The notes: generated by a model not told the origin, from the sequence alone. Shown: positions 1 to 10,430, counted from the stretch's first letter. The stretch is DNA of 64,000 nt from Mucilaginibacter cryoferens (GCF_014205845.1 NZ_JACHCR010000029.1:1-64000), one strand, 5' to 3'. Translations and numbers: made by a program.

Positions 1-12
1 CTGTACAAATAA

Positions 13-53
13 AAAAGCGATCAAGTAAAACTATGCCTTACTTGATCGCTTTT
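13..53. terminator. Bidirectional hairpin terminator after the permease array
   Basis: A perfect 16-bp inverted repeat (13-28 with 38-53) surrounds a 9-nt loop. The arms begin with AAAA and end with TTTT, so it can act in both directions. It lies about 100 bp beyond the stop codon of P1 and would end the last transcription unit of the permease array. Confidence 0.8.
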
Positions 54-150
54 AATTGTTGACTATATTAATGAGGGAGCTTTTTCAGTGCCCTCGGGTA
101 AACCCATTACTGTTTTTTTATAAGGCTTTTTTTCAGATCAAGTTAAAAGT

Positions 151-2613
151 CTATTCGCTCCTCAAACTTTTAACGGGGTTTGCCACCGCAGCTTTTACCG
201 TTTGGAAGCTTAGGGTGAATAACGCGGCCAGTAACATACCTGCGCCACTCGCTACAAATATCCACCAGCTTATAGGAGTTCTGTCGGCAAAGTTCTCCAT
301 CCATTTGTTCATGGCATACCAGGCTACCGGGGTAACAATTATAAAGGCTAGTACTATTAGCCATATCAACTCTGTAGATAGTAAGGTAACTATCTGCCTT
401 ACTGTTGCGCCTAATACCTTTCGCACCCCAATTTCTTTGGTACGCAGGTTGGTGGTGTACATGGCTAAGCCAAGCAAACCAAGGCAGCTGATAAATATCG
501 ATAGCCCCGTAGCCCAGGTAAGTAAGGTTGATGTGTGCTGCTCCGTTTCGTAAAACTTTTCGATGTTTTTATCATAAAAACTATAGTCAAAGTCTTCTTC
601 GGGATACAACTCCTTCCATGATTTCTGCATGCTGCCGATGGCTTTTTTCCAATCGTCGCCACCTGTGGTTTCTGGCTTTAGGGCAATATGAAAGGTTCGG
701 CTACCAAACCTATTTTGTGGTATTAATAGGGCTAACGGTTTAATTGCATCATGTAACGATTTTTGATAAAAATCGGCCATAACGCCTACTATCTCCATTT
801 TTTTTCCGTTGTAATCCAATACTTTACCTATCGCTTCTGAAGGGTTTCCAAAGCCCAGTACCTTAGCATAAGTATTGTTAATAAGAAAAGCTTTTGCAGA
901 ATCAGCTCTGCTTATGTTGCGGCCTGCCAGTAGTTTAATTTGATAAACCCTGAGGTAATTCTCGTCGCCAAATTTCTGTTGAATATCTGTTTTAATTTCC
1001 TTTTTACCGTCTTTATAAGTTGCCTCGGTGCTGTTGGTATTGCCTGATGATGGCGGTGCGCCGCCAATACTCATCAATTCAATTTGTGGAATAGCCGCAA
1101 TTTTGTTTTTAAATACTTGCTGCAAACTTACGCTTGGGCTTTTATAAGGCGTGCTGATGTTGATAATAGCTTCTTTCTTAAAGCCCAGATCTTTATGCAG
1201 TGCATAATAAATTTGCTTGCTAACCAATATTGTAGCCATAATAAAAAATTGGGCTATAACAAACTGCGTAACCGTTAACGATTTACGCAACATAGCATTA
1301 CGCGTTTTACTTGCACCAGCGTGCGCCTGATTTTTAAGTACATCAACCGGTTTGTAACCCGATAAAACAAGCGCCGGATAAAAACCCGATAAAATGCTCA
1401 CCACAAAAATTAAAGCGAGCATAAACAACAAAATATTTCCATGGTGCAGATAATCTACCGTTATGCCCTTTGGAGTAAAATCTACAAATATTTTGAGGAT
1501 AGACGGCGCAGCCAAAATTGCTATTGCCACTGCAAAAAGCGTTACCAGAAATGTTTCACTTAAAAACTGGGATATTAACTGCCGGCGGGTACTGCCCATT
1601 GTTTTACGGATGCCTATCTCTTTAGCCCGCTGTGATGCCTGTGCAGTGGTAAGATTTACAAAATTGATACAGCCTAATACCAGTAAAAAAGCGGCAATAA
1701 CCAATAAACCGTATAACGTTGTTTTACTTGCGGTATGGCCACCATCAAAATTGTTATAATCTTTGTTAAAGTGCAGGTCGCTGAGCGGTTGTAGATGGAA
1801 TACCTGGGTATTGCCGGCATCTTCCTTTTTAGGCGGATTGTGTTTTTTCAATAAAACATTCAATTGCTTTTCAATATTGGCGGGTGAAGCGTTATCTGCC
1901 AGTTTAATAAACAATACCGAAGCCGATGTGGTGCTTCCCCATTCGGTTAGCTGTAAATTGTCTTTTAAAGCAGGGGTGTTTAAAGCTGTGCTATAGGATA
2001 TAAAATCGTGAAAACTAAAGTCGGTATTTTCAACCGGGGTTTGTACAATACCGGTTACTGTAGTTTTGATGGTGTCGTATGTAACCGTTTTACCCAGCAT
2101 CTGTTTGTAAGATAGCTTGGGGAAATATATTTTAGCCTGATTGGATGTTAATACCACCTGGTAAGGCTCGTTCAAAGCCGTTTTTGCCGATCCGGCCAGC
2201 CAGTTATAGTCAAGCAGTTTAAAATATCGGCCATCGGCCAAAACAAGGTTGTCCTGATCCTTAAACCTGGTGGGTACATCAGTTTTGTTAGCTATAAATA
2301 CATTCATGCCGCCGGTAGTAAAAAATGGAACAACATCTTTAACGCCGGTAACTTCGGCCTTTACAGCCGCCGACAATGGGCCGGTAACGCCGCCGTTGTA
2401 CCCCACATTGCCCGAGAATGAATACTCGGTAACCACCCGGTAGATCTTCTCGCTATCGCGGTGATTTTTATCAAATGTGAAATCAAAATTTACAATAACG
2501 TAAATTACCAACGCGGCACTGATACCGATTGATAAGCCCACAATATTGATGATTGTAAACAGCTTATGCCGCCCGAAATTACGGAACGCGATTTTGAAGT
2601 AATTTTTAATCAT
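151..2613 (-). CDS. P1: double-FtsX (MacB-type) ABC transporter permease
   Basis: This 820-residue inner-membrane permease is the last gene of the array. One membrane segment lies near residues 20-42 and is followed by a periplasmic MacB-PCD-like domain to about 295. The first FtsX block starts near 300, with coupling motif AKEIGIRKTMGS at about 330-341. A second periplasmic domain follows, then a second FtsX block with TKEIGVRKVLGAT at about 725-737. The C-terminus is KAAVANPVKSLRSE, the family ending. It has no ATPase domain and must borrow one; the only ATPase nearby is at 34937. Its closest relative here is P2, with which it shares an almost identical stretch reading FVIAQFFIMAT and the segment HTSTLLTWATGLSIFISC before the last FtsX block. 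The substrate is unknown. Confidence 0.9.
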   Translation of the reverse strand: MIKNYFKIAFRNFGRHKLFTIINIVGLSIGISAALVIYVIVNFDFTFDKNHRDSEKIYRVVTEYSFSGNVGYNGGVTGPLSAAVKAEVTGVKDVVPFFTTGGMNVFIANKTDVPTRFKDQDNLVLADGRYFKLLDYNWLAGSAKTALNEPYQVVLTSNQAKIYFPKLSYKQMLGKTVTYDTIKTTVTGIVQTPVENTDFSFHDFISYSTALNTPALKDNLQLTEWGSTTSASVLFIKLADNASPANIEKQLNVLLKKHNPPKKEDAGNTQVFHLQPLSDLHFNKDYNNFDGGHTASKTTLYGLLVIAAFLLVLGCINFVNLTTAQASQRAKEIGIRKTMGSTRRQLISQFLSETFLVTLFAVAIAILAAPSILKIFVDFTPKGITVDYLHHGNILLFMLALIFVVSILSGFYPALVLSGYKPVDVLKNQAHAGASKTRNAMLRKSLTVTQFVIAQFFIMATILVSKQIYYALHKDLGFKKEAIINISTPYKSPSVSLQQVFKNKIAAIPQIELMSIGGAPPSSGNTNSTEATYKDGKKEIKTDIQQKFGDENYLRVYQIKLLAGRNISRADSAKAFLINNTYAKVLGFGNPSEAIGKVLDYNGKKMEIVGVMADFYQKSLHDAIKPLALLIPQNRFGSRTFHIALKPETTGGDDWKKAIGSMQKSWKELYPEEDFDYSFYDKNIEKFYETEQHTSTLLTWATGLSIFISCLGLLGLAMYTTNLRTKEIGVRKVLGATVRQIVTLLSTELIWLIVLAFIIVTPVAWYAMNKWMENFADRTPISWWIFVASGAGMLLAALFTLSFQTVKAAVANPVKSLRSE

Positions 2614-2621
2614 GGCAGAAA

Positions 2622-2680
2622 ATTAAATTCTAATATCTAAATCCTAAACTCTAAATTTAAAAACTTTAAAAAATACATTT
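2622..2680. repeat. CTAAA-rich intergenic tract (P1-P2)
   Basis: A low-complexity tract made of irregular TAAATCC, TAAACTC and TAAATTT heptamer-like units lies between P2 and P1. The same kind of tract recurs in most gaps of the array. No gene or promoter was recognised in it. Confidence 0.5.
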
Positions 2681-2722
2681 TAATCCTAATAACAGCGAAG
2701 CAAGCTGCCCACTACTAACTAC

Positions 2723-5191
2723 CTACTCACTTCTCAGGCTCTTTGTTGGGTTTGCCATCGCAGCTTTTATGGTTTGGAAACTTGATGTTATCAGGGCCGT
2801 TAAAAGCATCCCTCCACCGCTCAATACAAAAATCCACCAGCTGATACTGGTTCTATCGGCAAAACTTTGCATCCACTTGTTCATGGCATACCAGGCTAAG
2901 GGTGTTACCAGCACAAATGCCAATAAAATAAGTAATACCAATTCTGTTGATAACAAAGTAACTATTTGCGAAACCGTAGCGCCAAGTACCTTGCGTACGC
3001 CAATTTCTTTGGTGCGTTGGTTGGTATTGTAAATAGCCAAACCTAATAGCCCAAGACAACTGATGAATATAGATAAACCCGTTGCCCAGGTTAACAATGT
3101 TGAAGTGTGTTGCTCAGCATCATAAAACCGGGCAATATTTTCATCAAAAAAGTGATACTCGAAATCATCTTCAGGATAAATTTCCTTCCAGGAAGTTTCC
3201 ATAGCCGAAATTGCCGCCTTCCAGTCATCGCTACCAGCCGATTGTGGTTTTAGGGCGATGTGGAAAGTACCGTTATTGTAGTGATTCATTTCGGTCAAAA
3301 TAGCTATCGGCCTTATCGGAGCGTGCAGTGATTCTGCATGAAAATCGTGCACTACACCAATGATCTGCATTTTGGTATCGCCGTTAAAATTATCAACGTA
3401 CTTGCCTACCGCGTCTGCCGGGTTTTTAAACCCAATGGCATGGGCATAGGTTTCGTTTATCAAAAATGCTTTGGATGTGTCGCCAGCCTGCAAATTACGA
3501 CCGGCTAATAATTTGATACCGTATACTTTAATATAATTATGGTCGCCATATTTTTCATTCAGCTCCATTTTTATTTCCTTTTTGCCATCCCTAAAGGTTG
3601 CTTCGGTAGAGTTGCCATTATTTGATGAAGGTGCATCTTTTCCTAAGCTCACTAATTGTACTTGCGGCAAAGCGTTCAGTTTATTTAAAAACACCTGGTT
3701 ACTGCTTTCGGTACGGTTTTTCCATGGAGAATTGATGATAAGGATGGCATCTTTTTTAAGTCCGAGATCTTTATGCAGTGCATAATAAATTTGCTTGCTA
3801 ACCAGCACTGTAGCCATAATAAAAAACTGCGCTATCACAAACTGGGTAACCGTTAGCGATTTACGTAGCCATGCATTACGGGTTTTGCTGCTATTTGATG
3901 ATGCCTGATTTTTTAGTACCAATACAGGTTTATAACCAGATAGTAAAACTGCCGGATAAAAGCCCGATAGGATACTTACCAGAAGAGTTAATAATAATAG
4001 GAATACGATTAGGTTAGGCTGCCGTAAAAGATCCAGCGTGATACCTTCGGGGATAAAATCTTTAAACAAATTTAGGATCATAGGGGCTATTAATACCGAT
4101 ATAACAACTGCAATAAGCGTAATAAAAAAAGTTTCGCTTAAAAACTGAACGATGAGTTGTATCCTGCTGCTGCCCATTGTTTTACGGATACCAATTTCTT
4201 TTGCCCGCTGGGCAGCCTGCGCTGTAGTTAAATTAACAAAGTTGATGCAGCCTAGTAAAAGCAAAAACGAGGCTATGGCTAACAAGCCATATAGTGTGGT
4301 TTTATTGGCTGTACGCCCGCCATAAAAAGTTCCGTACAGTTCATTAAAATGAACATCTGCCAGTGGCTGCAAAGCAAAGCTCCTGGTATTGCCTTTATTG
4401 GAAGGTGTTGGCGGATTATGCTTTTTAAGGATATCGTTTAATTGTTTGATAATTTGAGATGTAGTTACTTCAGGAGATAGCTTTATAAAAAGCTGCGATG
4501 CCGGTGTTGTGCCTCCCCAATGTTTTGGTCTCAATTCATCTTCCAAAGCCTTGTTATTGGCTGCCGACGAATAAGATATAAAAGCCTGGGATTTAAAGTC
4601 GCTATTACCTTTTAATGGTTCAATAATACCGGTAACAACCGTATTTAAAGTATCGTAAGTAACTACGCGGCCCAACACCTGGCTATAAGTTAGCCGGGGG
4701 AAATACTTCTGAGCCTGATCTGTAGTGAGCACAACCTGGTTGGGGCCATTAAAAGCGGTTTGGGCTTTGCCGGCAAGCCAGGTGTAGTTAAACATTTCAA
4801 AATACCGCTCATCGGCCAATACAACATTATCCTGTAATTTAAACTTAACGGGGGCGCCAGATTTACCGGGAATAAACACATTGGGCTGATATAGGGCAAA
4901 GAATGGAGCAACCAGCTCTACCCCACTTACCTGTGTACTAACAGCCCCGGGCAGAGGGCCACAAACACCACGATTATAATCGGGTTGGCCGGCATAGGTA
5001 TAATTGGAAACAACTCGATAAATCCGGTCACTATCTTTAAATGATTTATCGAAGGTAAAATCAAAATGTACTATCAGGTAAATAACCAGTGCAGAGCTTA
5101 TCCCTATAGATAAGCCTATTACATTAATAAACGTAAAAAACTTGTGCCTCCAGAAATTACGGAGCGCTATTTTCAAATAGTTTTTTATCAT
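2723..5191 (-). CDS. P2: double-FtsX (MacB-type) ABC transporter permease
   Basis: An 822-residue paralogue of P1 with the same order: first membrane helix near residues 20-42, periplasmic domain, FtsX block with AKEIGIRKTMGSSR near 331, second periplasmic domain, and FtsX block with TKEIGVRKVLGATV near 727. It ends KAAMANPTKSLRSE. P1 and P2 match at well over half of positions across the first hundred residues by eye and differ most in the periplasmic loops, so they look like a recent tandem duplicate. It lies about 110 bp upstream of P1 in the proposed unit C. As a likely pseudo-dimeric permease it should pair with an ATPase dimer from elsewhere. The substrate cannot be read from the sequence. 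Confidence 0.9.
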   Translation of the reverse strand: MIKNYLKIALRNFWRHKFFTFINVIGLSIGISSALVIYLIVHFDFTFDKSFKDSDRIYRVVSNYTYAGQPDYNRGVCGPLPGAVSTQVSGVELVAPFFALYQPNVFIPGKSGAPVKFKLQDNVVLADERYFEMFNYTWLAGKAQTAFNGPNQVVLTTDQAQKYFPRLTYSQVLGRVVTYDTLNTVVTGIIEPLKGNSDFKSQAFISYSSAANNKALEDELRPKHWGGTTPASQLFIKLSPEVTTSQIIKQLNDILKKHNPPTPSNKGNTRSFALQPLADVHFNELYGTFYGGRTANKTTLYGLLAIASFLLLLGCINFVNLTTAQAAQRAKEIGIRKTMGSSRIQLIVQFLSETFFITLIAVVISVLIAPMILNLFKDFIPEGITLDLLRQPNLIVFLLLLTLLVSILSGFYPAVLLSGYKPVLVLKNQASSNSSKTRNAWLRKSLTVTQFVIAQFFIMATVLVSKQIYYALHKDLGLKKDAILIINSPWKNRTESSNQVFLNKLNALPQVQLVSLGKDAPSSNNGNSTEATFRDGKKEIKMELNEKYGDHNYIKVYGIKLLAGRNLQAGDTSKAFLINETYAHAIGFKNPADAVGKYVDNFNGDTKMQIIGVVHDFHAESLHAPIRPIAILTEMNHYNNGTFHIALKPQSAGSDDWKAAISAMETSWKEIYPEDDFEYHFFDENIARFYDAEQHTSTLLTWATGLSIFISCLGLLGLAIYNTNQRTKEIGVRKVLGATVSQIVTLLSTELVLLILLAFVLVTPLAWYAMNKWMQSFADRTSISWWIFVLSGGGMLLTALITSSFQTIKAAMANPTKSLRSE

Positions 5192-5234
5192 GGTTGGTTC
5201 ATTTGTTCAATGGTTTTATAGTCTATCTGCATTT

Positions 5235-5349
5235 AAAGCCTCACCTAAATCCTCTCCAAAGGAGAGGACTTTTGATTTGCAGGCTTTAGAATTTTTGTTT
5301 CAGCTATTCTTTTAAAGCCCTCTCCCTTGGAGAGGGTTGGGTGAGGCTT
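5235..5349. repeat. Inverted pair of CCTCTCC palindromic repeat elements
   Basis: Two copies of the same element face each other (about 5235-5273 and 5314-5349). Each has an inner palindrome CCTCTCC...GGAGAGG and an outer AAGCCTCACC / GGTGAGGCTT flank, so the whole 115-bp stretch can fold back on itself. The right-hand copy ends directly at the P3 stop codon. On the minus strand it could slow or end transcription after P3. Confidence 0.7.
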
Positions 5350-7761
5350 CTACTCGCTCCTTAAACTCTTTACCGGATTTGCCGATGCGGCTTTAATGGA
5401 TTGAAAGCTGATGGTTACAAAAGCTATCACCACGGCAATAATACCTGCCATTACAAATACCCACCATTGAATATTAATGCGGAAGGCAAAATCAAGCAGC
5501 CACTTATTCATAGCGTACCAGGCAACGGGCAAAGCAATTACTGAGGCGATGAGCACCAGTTTCAAAAAGTCTTTGGATAGCTCCGTTACTATTTGAGGTA
5601 TACTGGCGCCTAATACCTTGCGTACACCAATCTCTTTAACCCGTTGGGTAATAGTGAACGCCGACAGGCCAAACAAGCCCAGGCAAGCTATAAATATGGC
5701 GATGAACGAGAATATGGTGAACAGGCTCCCTTGCTGTTGTTCGCTGTTGTACAGTTGTTGAAATTTCTCGTCCAAAAAAGCATACTCAAAAGGCACTTCA
5801 GGTTGAATCTTTTTCCAGGATTGCCCGATGGCGTTAATAATCTGGGCTGCATGCGCCCCATTTATCTTAATCGATAAACGGTTATAATTATTATTAGCAA
5901 ATGATGGCATACGCATCAGCAATGGAATAATTTTTTGATGCAGCGATTCGAAATGAAAATCGTTAACAACACCTATTATTTTACCGTTAGTCCCCCCGTA
6001 GTTTATCTCTTTACCAATGGCTTTTTCGGCGGTATCCCAGCCCAGTATTTTTGCAGCCGAAGTGTTGACGATAAAACTGCTGCTATCAGTAGCATAATCT
6101 TTTGAAAAACTTCGTCCGGCGGCCATTTTCATTCCGTAGGTTGGCACAAATCCATAATCGGCATTAATGAATTTAATATCCGCATTAACCATTTTAAGCG
6201 CGCCGGCCTGTACCACAGAAACTCCCTGATCGTCCAGTAACCTGCCAGATGGTATTCTTGATGAACGGGCTATATCTTTTGCCAAACCTTGCCTTGTAAG
6301 CTCGTTCTTAAAAAGCTCAAATTGGTTTGGATCGAATGGATTACGCATAGTGAGAATATGATCCTTATTAAAGCCCAGCGATTTTTGCTGCATATACCTT
6401 AATTGCTGAAAAACGATGGTGGTTGCAACAATTAAAATAATGGATATAGAAAACTGGATGACCACTAAAACTTTGCGGAATGAGATATTGCCCGATCCTA
6501 CTTTAAACAAACCTTTTAAAACTTTTACCGGTTTAAACGACGACATGAAGATGGCCGGATAAATACCACTGATGATACCGATTACGAAGGGCATTGCAAC
6601 AATTGCTACAGCTACCTTAGGTTGATATAAAAGATCGAAAGACAATGAAAGCCCCGAAAAAGTATTTACCAGTGGCATTACCGCATAAGTAATACCAAGC
6701 GCAAGTATTAGCGAAAAAGTGGTTATCAATACCGATTCGCTTAAAAACTGTGTGATGATCTCCTTTTGTTGAGCGCCAATAACCTTGCGGATACCTATCT
6801 CCCTGGCTCGCAATACTGAACGGGCGGTTGATAGGTTCATATAATTGATACAGGCTATAAGCAGTATAAACAGCGCTATAGCCGAAAATATCAATACTCT
6901 TTTAATATCGCCATTTTGTTCAAGCTCATCATCCAAATGCGAGTGCAGGTGGATGCTCAGAAACTTTTGGAAAGATAATTTGCTGTTTTTTGATTCGTGG
7001 GTGCCCACATACTTATCTATAAAAGCTGGAAATTGAGCAGCAACCCTATCTACATTATATCCTTTGGGAAACAACAGATAGGTAAAAAAAGAATTATTGC
7101 CCCAATTGGTCTCCAATTGCTTTTGCCCGTAAACGGCCGGATTTTTTAATGTATTAAACGAAAGTAGCATAGTTGGGTGCAACTGAGAATTGGCCGGAAA
7201 AGGTTTAAAGATCCCCGTTACCTTAAAATTAAATTCGTTGCCCAATCGTACAACTTTATTGATGGGATCTTCGTTACCAAAGTATCTACGGACCAATTCA
7301 TCCGTCATCATTACAGAAAATGGTTCCGTTAACGCCGATCTGGCATCGCCTTTTGTTGTCGGCGTATTAAAAAAATCAAAAAAGTTTTCATCTGCAAAAT
7401 ATGCACCATTTTCGGTTAGTAGCTTGTCTTTATACCTGATAACCAAACTACCGCTGCTTGGAAACACCCGGGTAACCTTTTTAATATCCGAAAACTCATT
7501 TTTAAGTAACGGTGCAAAGGGCGGTGCAACAGCCCCAAGATGCAGTGTTTCTACCCCGTCGGGCGTATTAAAGCTGCGGGTTACACGGTAAATGTTATCG
7601 GCATTGGCATTAAACTTATCGTAGCTTAATTCGTTAATCACGTACACCACAATCAATAAGCAACAGGTTAACCCAATGGTTAATCCAAAGATATTGATGA
7701 ACGAAATAAATTTGTGCCGGGTGATGTTCCGTATGGCACTCCGTAAGTAATTCCTGATCAT
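5350..7761 (-). CDS. P3: double-FtsX (MacB-type) ABC transporter permease
   Basis: This 803-residue permease is built like its neighbours. An N-terminal helix carries the phrase FGLTIGLTCCLLIVVYV. The first FtsX block has AREIGIRKVIGAQQKEI, and the second has VKEIGVRKVLGASIPQI about 96 residues from the end. It finishes KAASANPVKSLRSE. Just before the last FtsX block is the array's common sequence PFEYAFLDEKFQQLYNSEQQ, followed by a helix rich in IACLGLFGLSAF. It is the second gene of proposed unit C, 150 bp downstream of P4. Its stop codon touches a CCTCTCC palindromic element. No cognate ATPase is adjacent and the substrate is unknown. Confidence 0.9.
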   Translation of the reverse strand: MIRNYLRSAIRNITRHKFISFINIFGLTIGLTCCLLIVVYVINELSYDKFNANADNIYRVTRSFNTPDGVETLHLGAVAPPFAPLLKNEFSDIKKVTRVFPSSGSLVIRYKDKLLTENGAYFADENFFDFFNTPTTKGDARSALTEPFSVMMTDELVRRYFGNEDPINKVVRLGNEFNFKVTGIFKPFPANSQLHPTMLLSFNTLKNPAVYGQKQLETNWGNNSFFTYLLFPKGYNVDRVAAQFPAFIDKYVGTHESKNSKLSFQKFLSIHLHSHLDDELEQNGDIKRVLIFSAIALFILLIACINYMNLSTARSVLRAREIGIRKVIGAQQKEIITQFLSESVLITTFSLILALGITYAVMPLVNTFSGLSLSFDLLYQPKVAVAIVAMPFVIGIISGIYPAIFMSSFKPVKVLKGLFKVGSGNISFRKVLVVIQFSISIILIVATTIVFQQLRYMQQKSLGFNKDHILTMRNPFDPNQFELFKNELTRQGLAKDIARSSRIPSGRLLDDQGVSVVQAGALKMVNADIKFINADYGFVPTYGMKMAAGRSFSKDYATDSSSFIVNTSAAKILGWDTAEKAIGKEINYGGTNGKIIGVVNDFHFESLHQKIIPLLMRMPSFANNNYNRLSIKINGAHAAQIINAIGQSWKKIQPEVPFEYAFLDEKFQQLYNSEQQQGSLFTIFSFIAIFIACLGLFGLSAFTITQRVKEIGVRKVLGASIPQIVTELSKDFLKLVLIASVIALPVAWYAMNKWLLDFAFRINIQWWVFVMAGIIAVVIAFVTISFQSIKAASANPVKSLRSE

Positions 7762-7770
7762 AACTATATA

Positions 7771-7831
7771 GTTAAACCCTAAAATTCTAAACCCTAAATT
7801 CTAAAAGCCTAAATCCTTAAATACAAAGCCC
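7771..7831. repeat. CTAAA-rich intergenic tract (P3-P4)
   Basis: Repeated units of the type CCCTAAA, TTCTAAA and GCCTAAA fill the gap upstream of P3. It resembles the tracts in other gaps of the array and shows no recognisable promoter. Confidence 0.5.
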
Positions 7832-7877
7832 TTATTTCACTAAACCTTAAATGTGTCAGTCCTTTAATCATGCAATT

Positions 7878-7914
7878 CAAAGCCCTCTCCTTCGGAGAGG
7901 GTTGGGTGAGGCTT
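7878..7914. repeat. CCTCTCC palindromic repeat abutting the P4 stop codon
   Basis: One copy of the dispersed element: an AAAGCC flank, then CCTCTCC-TTC-GGAGAGG, then GTTGGGTGAGGCTT. Its end runs into the P4 stop codon (7913-7915). The same arrangement is seen after P3, P7 and P8. Confidence 0.7.
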
Positions 7915-10336
7915 ACTCATTCCTCAAACTCCTAACCGGGTTAGCCAGCGCGGCTTTTACCGATTGGAAGCTGATAGTAACACCCGCTACCAATAGGGCA
8001 ATTGCCCCTGCCACTAAAAACACCCACCATTGGATATTGATGCGATAGGCAAAATCCTGTAGCCACTTGTTCATGGCAAACCAGGCAACGGGGAATGCAA
8101 TTAATGATGCAATCACTATCAGTTTTAAAAACTCCTGTGATAGCATAGCGGTAATACTGCCGGTTGATGCACCCAACACTTTACGGATGCCTATTTCTTT
8201 AATACGTAGCCTTATCATATAAGCCGCCAGACCAAATAAACCTAAACATGCTATAATTAACGCCACTACGGCAAACACGGTAAATATTTTACCCGTTTGC
8301 TGCTCTGAGGCATACAACGACGCAAATTGCTCATCAAGAAACGAGTAGCTGAATGGGGCATCTGTTTTAAAACCATTGTACTGGGTTTTAATATCGGCCA
8401 ATAAAGCTTTTACATTGGTGGTTTTTATCTTCAATAAAATATTATTGGTACTATGGCCAGACAGTAGCATTAACGGCGCTATTTTTTGCCTGGCCGATGC
8501 GTAATGAAAATCCTGCATCACTCCTACAACAGTATATTTTGTTTTGGCCGAGCGCACGATGGTTTTACCAATCGGGTAGGCATTGCCCCAACCCAGATCC
8601 CTTACCATGGCTTCATTTACCACTACCGACATGGAATCGCCGGAGAACGAAGGGTAAAAATTCCGTCCCTTAAGCATTTTTATACCAAGGGTAGGCAGGT
8701 ATGTTTCATCAACATGATAAATATTGGTGTGAATACCAGCGTGATTACCGTTTTTATCAAATTCCCTGGAGGCAATTTCGGTGCCATCCATACCTTGGGT
8801 ATTACCGGGCACGCTACTGGATATCGTGGCGTTCAATATTTGCGGATTGCGCAAAAGTTGCTGCCTGAAAGCGTTGATATTGGTGCCCAATGTATAGGTA
8901 TCATTTAACACTAAAACCTGGTCTTTATCGTATCCCAGCTTTTTATTTTGCATGTAATGCAATTGCTGGTAAACTACAAAGGTTGCAATGATGAGTAAGG
9001 TGGATACAAAAAACTGAAATATGATAAGCCCGCTGCGTAAATAATTGGTAGTTGCAGGTTTATTGCTTCCGCCCCCTCCTTTTAGCACACTGATGATATT
9101 GAAGCCCGATAGCACAAACGCAGGGTAAATACCAGCAATAATACCAACTACAAAGGCCAGTAAAAATTCAACCAGCAATGCCTTATAATTCAAAAAGGAA
9201 TTAAATTCAATACGTTTAAGCGATAGATTATTAAATAACGGCAACAATAAATAAACAATGACAAGACCAAGCACCATAGCGCCTAAAGTAAGGAGTACCG
9301 ATTCGGTAAGAAACTGGGAAATCAGCCCACTTTTTTCTGAGCCTAACACCTTACGGATACCTACCTCTTTAGATCGTTTGGCCGAACTCGCAATAGATAA
9401 ATTGGTGAAATTTATACAAGCCAGCATCAATATAAATATGGCCAGGGCGGCAAATATGTATACGTAACTGATATCGCCATTAGGCTCCATCTCGTATTTG
9501 GTATTTGAGTGCAGGTGTATAGCTGTTAGAGGCTGTAAAAAAAATATAAAGTTATTTACAGATTTACCGGCTTCGGCCATACTTACACCCATATCATGTG
9601 CTATCTCGGGCACTACAAATTTTCGTACCAGGTCTGGAAAGGATGCTTCCAGTTTTTTTGCACTGGCGTTGGGGTTAAGCTTCAAATAAGTGAAATACCC
9701 AAGGTTACTCCAGGTTTGTACCCGCTTATCTACAAACGGTGCAAGGTTTAAAAACGCATCGCCATGAAAATGCGAGTTATCGGGCACTTTATCAATTACA
9801 CCCGTAACCTTATAAGGATCGTGGTCAATAAGAAGCGATTTACCAAGCGCCGGCTGATTGCCAAAATATTTTTTTGCAAACGCGCTGGTTATAACCATGG
9901 TTTGCGGCTCGTTCATACATGTATTAATATCGCCATCTATCAGCGGGATAGAAAATATTTGTAAAAAGTTGGCATCTATCATTTGTAAATGCTCTTCTTT
10001 AAACTGCTTCTCATTATACTTAACAAAAACAGGCCCACGGCCGCCAATTCTTGTTACCTGGCTAATTTCGGGGTATTGATCTTTCATCCCTTTGGCTACC
10101 GCTACGTCAACCATAGGATACTCCGTTGTACCATTGTTTTCGATGGTACGCAAGCCAACACGATAGATCTGGTCTGCCTCGGCGGGATACCTGTCATAAC
10201 TTAGCTCGCTGTAAACATAAGCTGTTATCAGCATACAACAAGCCAGCCCTACAGATAGGCCAAACACGTTAATAAAAGAAAATATTTTATTCCGTTTTAA
10301 ACTGCGCCATGCAGTTTTGATGTAGTTTCTAAGCAT
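7913..10336 (-). CDS. P4: double-FtsX (MacB-type) ABC transporter permease
   Basis: About 807 residues from the start MLRNYIKTAW. A longer frame opens 42 bp upstream but adds 14 residues unlike any paralogue, so the inner ATG at 10336 is preferred. The first FtsX block carries SKEVGIRKVLGSEKSGL and the second IKEIGIRKVLGASTGSI. The C-terminus is KAALANPVRSLRNE. PFSYSFLDEQFASLYASEQQ precedes the final membrane block. It is probably the first gene of unit C: a terminator closes the solenoid gene upstream, and the 220-bp gap carries a sigma-54-like element and an upstream motif shared with the adaptor gene. The substrate is unknown. Confidence 0.9.
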   Translation of the reverse strand: MLRNYIKTAWRSLKRNKIFSFINVFGLSVGLACCMLITAYVYSELSYDRYPAEADQIYRVGLRTIENNGTTEYPMVDVAVAKGMKDQYPEISQVTRIGGRGPVFVKYNEKQFKEEHLQMIDANFLQIFSIPLIDGDINTCMNEPQTMVITSAFAKKYFGNQPALGKSLLIDHDPYKVTGVIDKVPDNSHFHGDAFLNLAPFVDKRVQTWSNLGYFTYLKLNPNASAKKLEASFPDLVRKFVVPEIAHDMGVSMAEAGKSVNNFIFFLQPLTAIHLHSNTKYEMEPNGDISYVYIFAALAIFILMLACINFTNLSIASSAKRSKEVGIRKVLGSEKSGLISQFLTESVLLTLGAMVLGLVIVYLLLPLFNNLSLKRIEFNSFLNYKALLVEFLLAFVVGIIAGIYPAFVLSGFNIISVLKGGGGSNKPATTNYLRSGLIIFQFFVSTLLIIATFVVYQQLHYMQNKKLGYDKDQVLVLNDTYTLGTNINAFRQQLLRNPQILNATISSSVPGNTQGMDGTEIASREFDKNGNHAGIHTNIYHVDETYLPTLGIKMLKGRNFYPSFSGDSMSVVVNEAMVRDLGWGNAYPIGKTIVRSAKTKYTVVGVMQDFHYASARQKIAPLMLLSGHSTNNILLKIKTTNVKALLADIKTQYNGFKTDAPFSYSFLDEQFASLYASEQQTGKIFTVFAVVALIIACLGLFGLAAYMIRLRIKEIGIRKVLGASTGSITAMLSQEFLKLIVIASLIAFPVAWFAMNKWLQDFAYRINIQWWVFLVAGAIALLVAGVTISFQSVKAALANPVRSLRNE

Positions 10337-10361
10337 CGTGATGTAATTACATAAATACCAA

Positions 10362-10377
10362 TGTAAAACACATACCA
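10362..10377 (-). promoter_or_regulatory. Sigma-54-like promoter candidate for P4
   Basis: Read on the minus strand this is TGGTATGTGTTTTACA. The GG and the -12 dinucleotide are separated by exactly 10 nt, as in sigma-54 promoters, but the usual GC is AC. It ends about 26 nt before the P4 start codon. A near-identical sequence precedes P10. Confidence 0.4.
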
Positions 10378-10430
10378 AATATTCAAACTACTGATTTACA
10401 GTCATTTAATAAATATACTATTTTATAACT

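Noticed and set aside
8486..8908. 140-codon plus-strand frame inside P4
   Set aside because: It lies wholly opposite a well-supported permease and its sequence has no domain-like features.
10337..10378. Longer N-terminus for P4
   Set aside because: The 14 extra residues match no paralogue, while the inner ATG gives the standard MLRNYIKTAW start.
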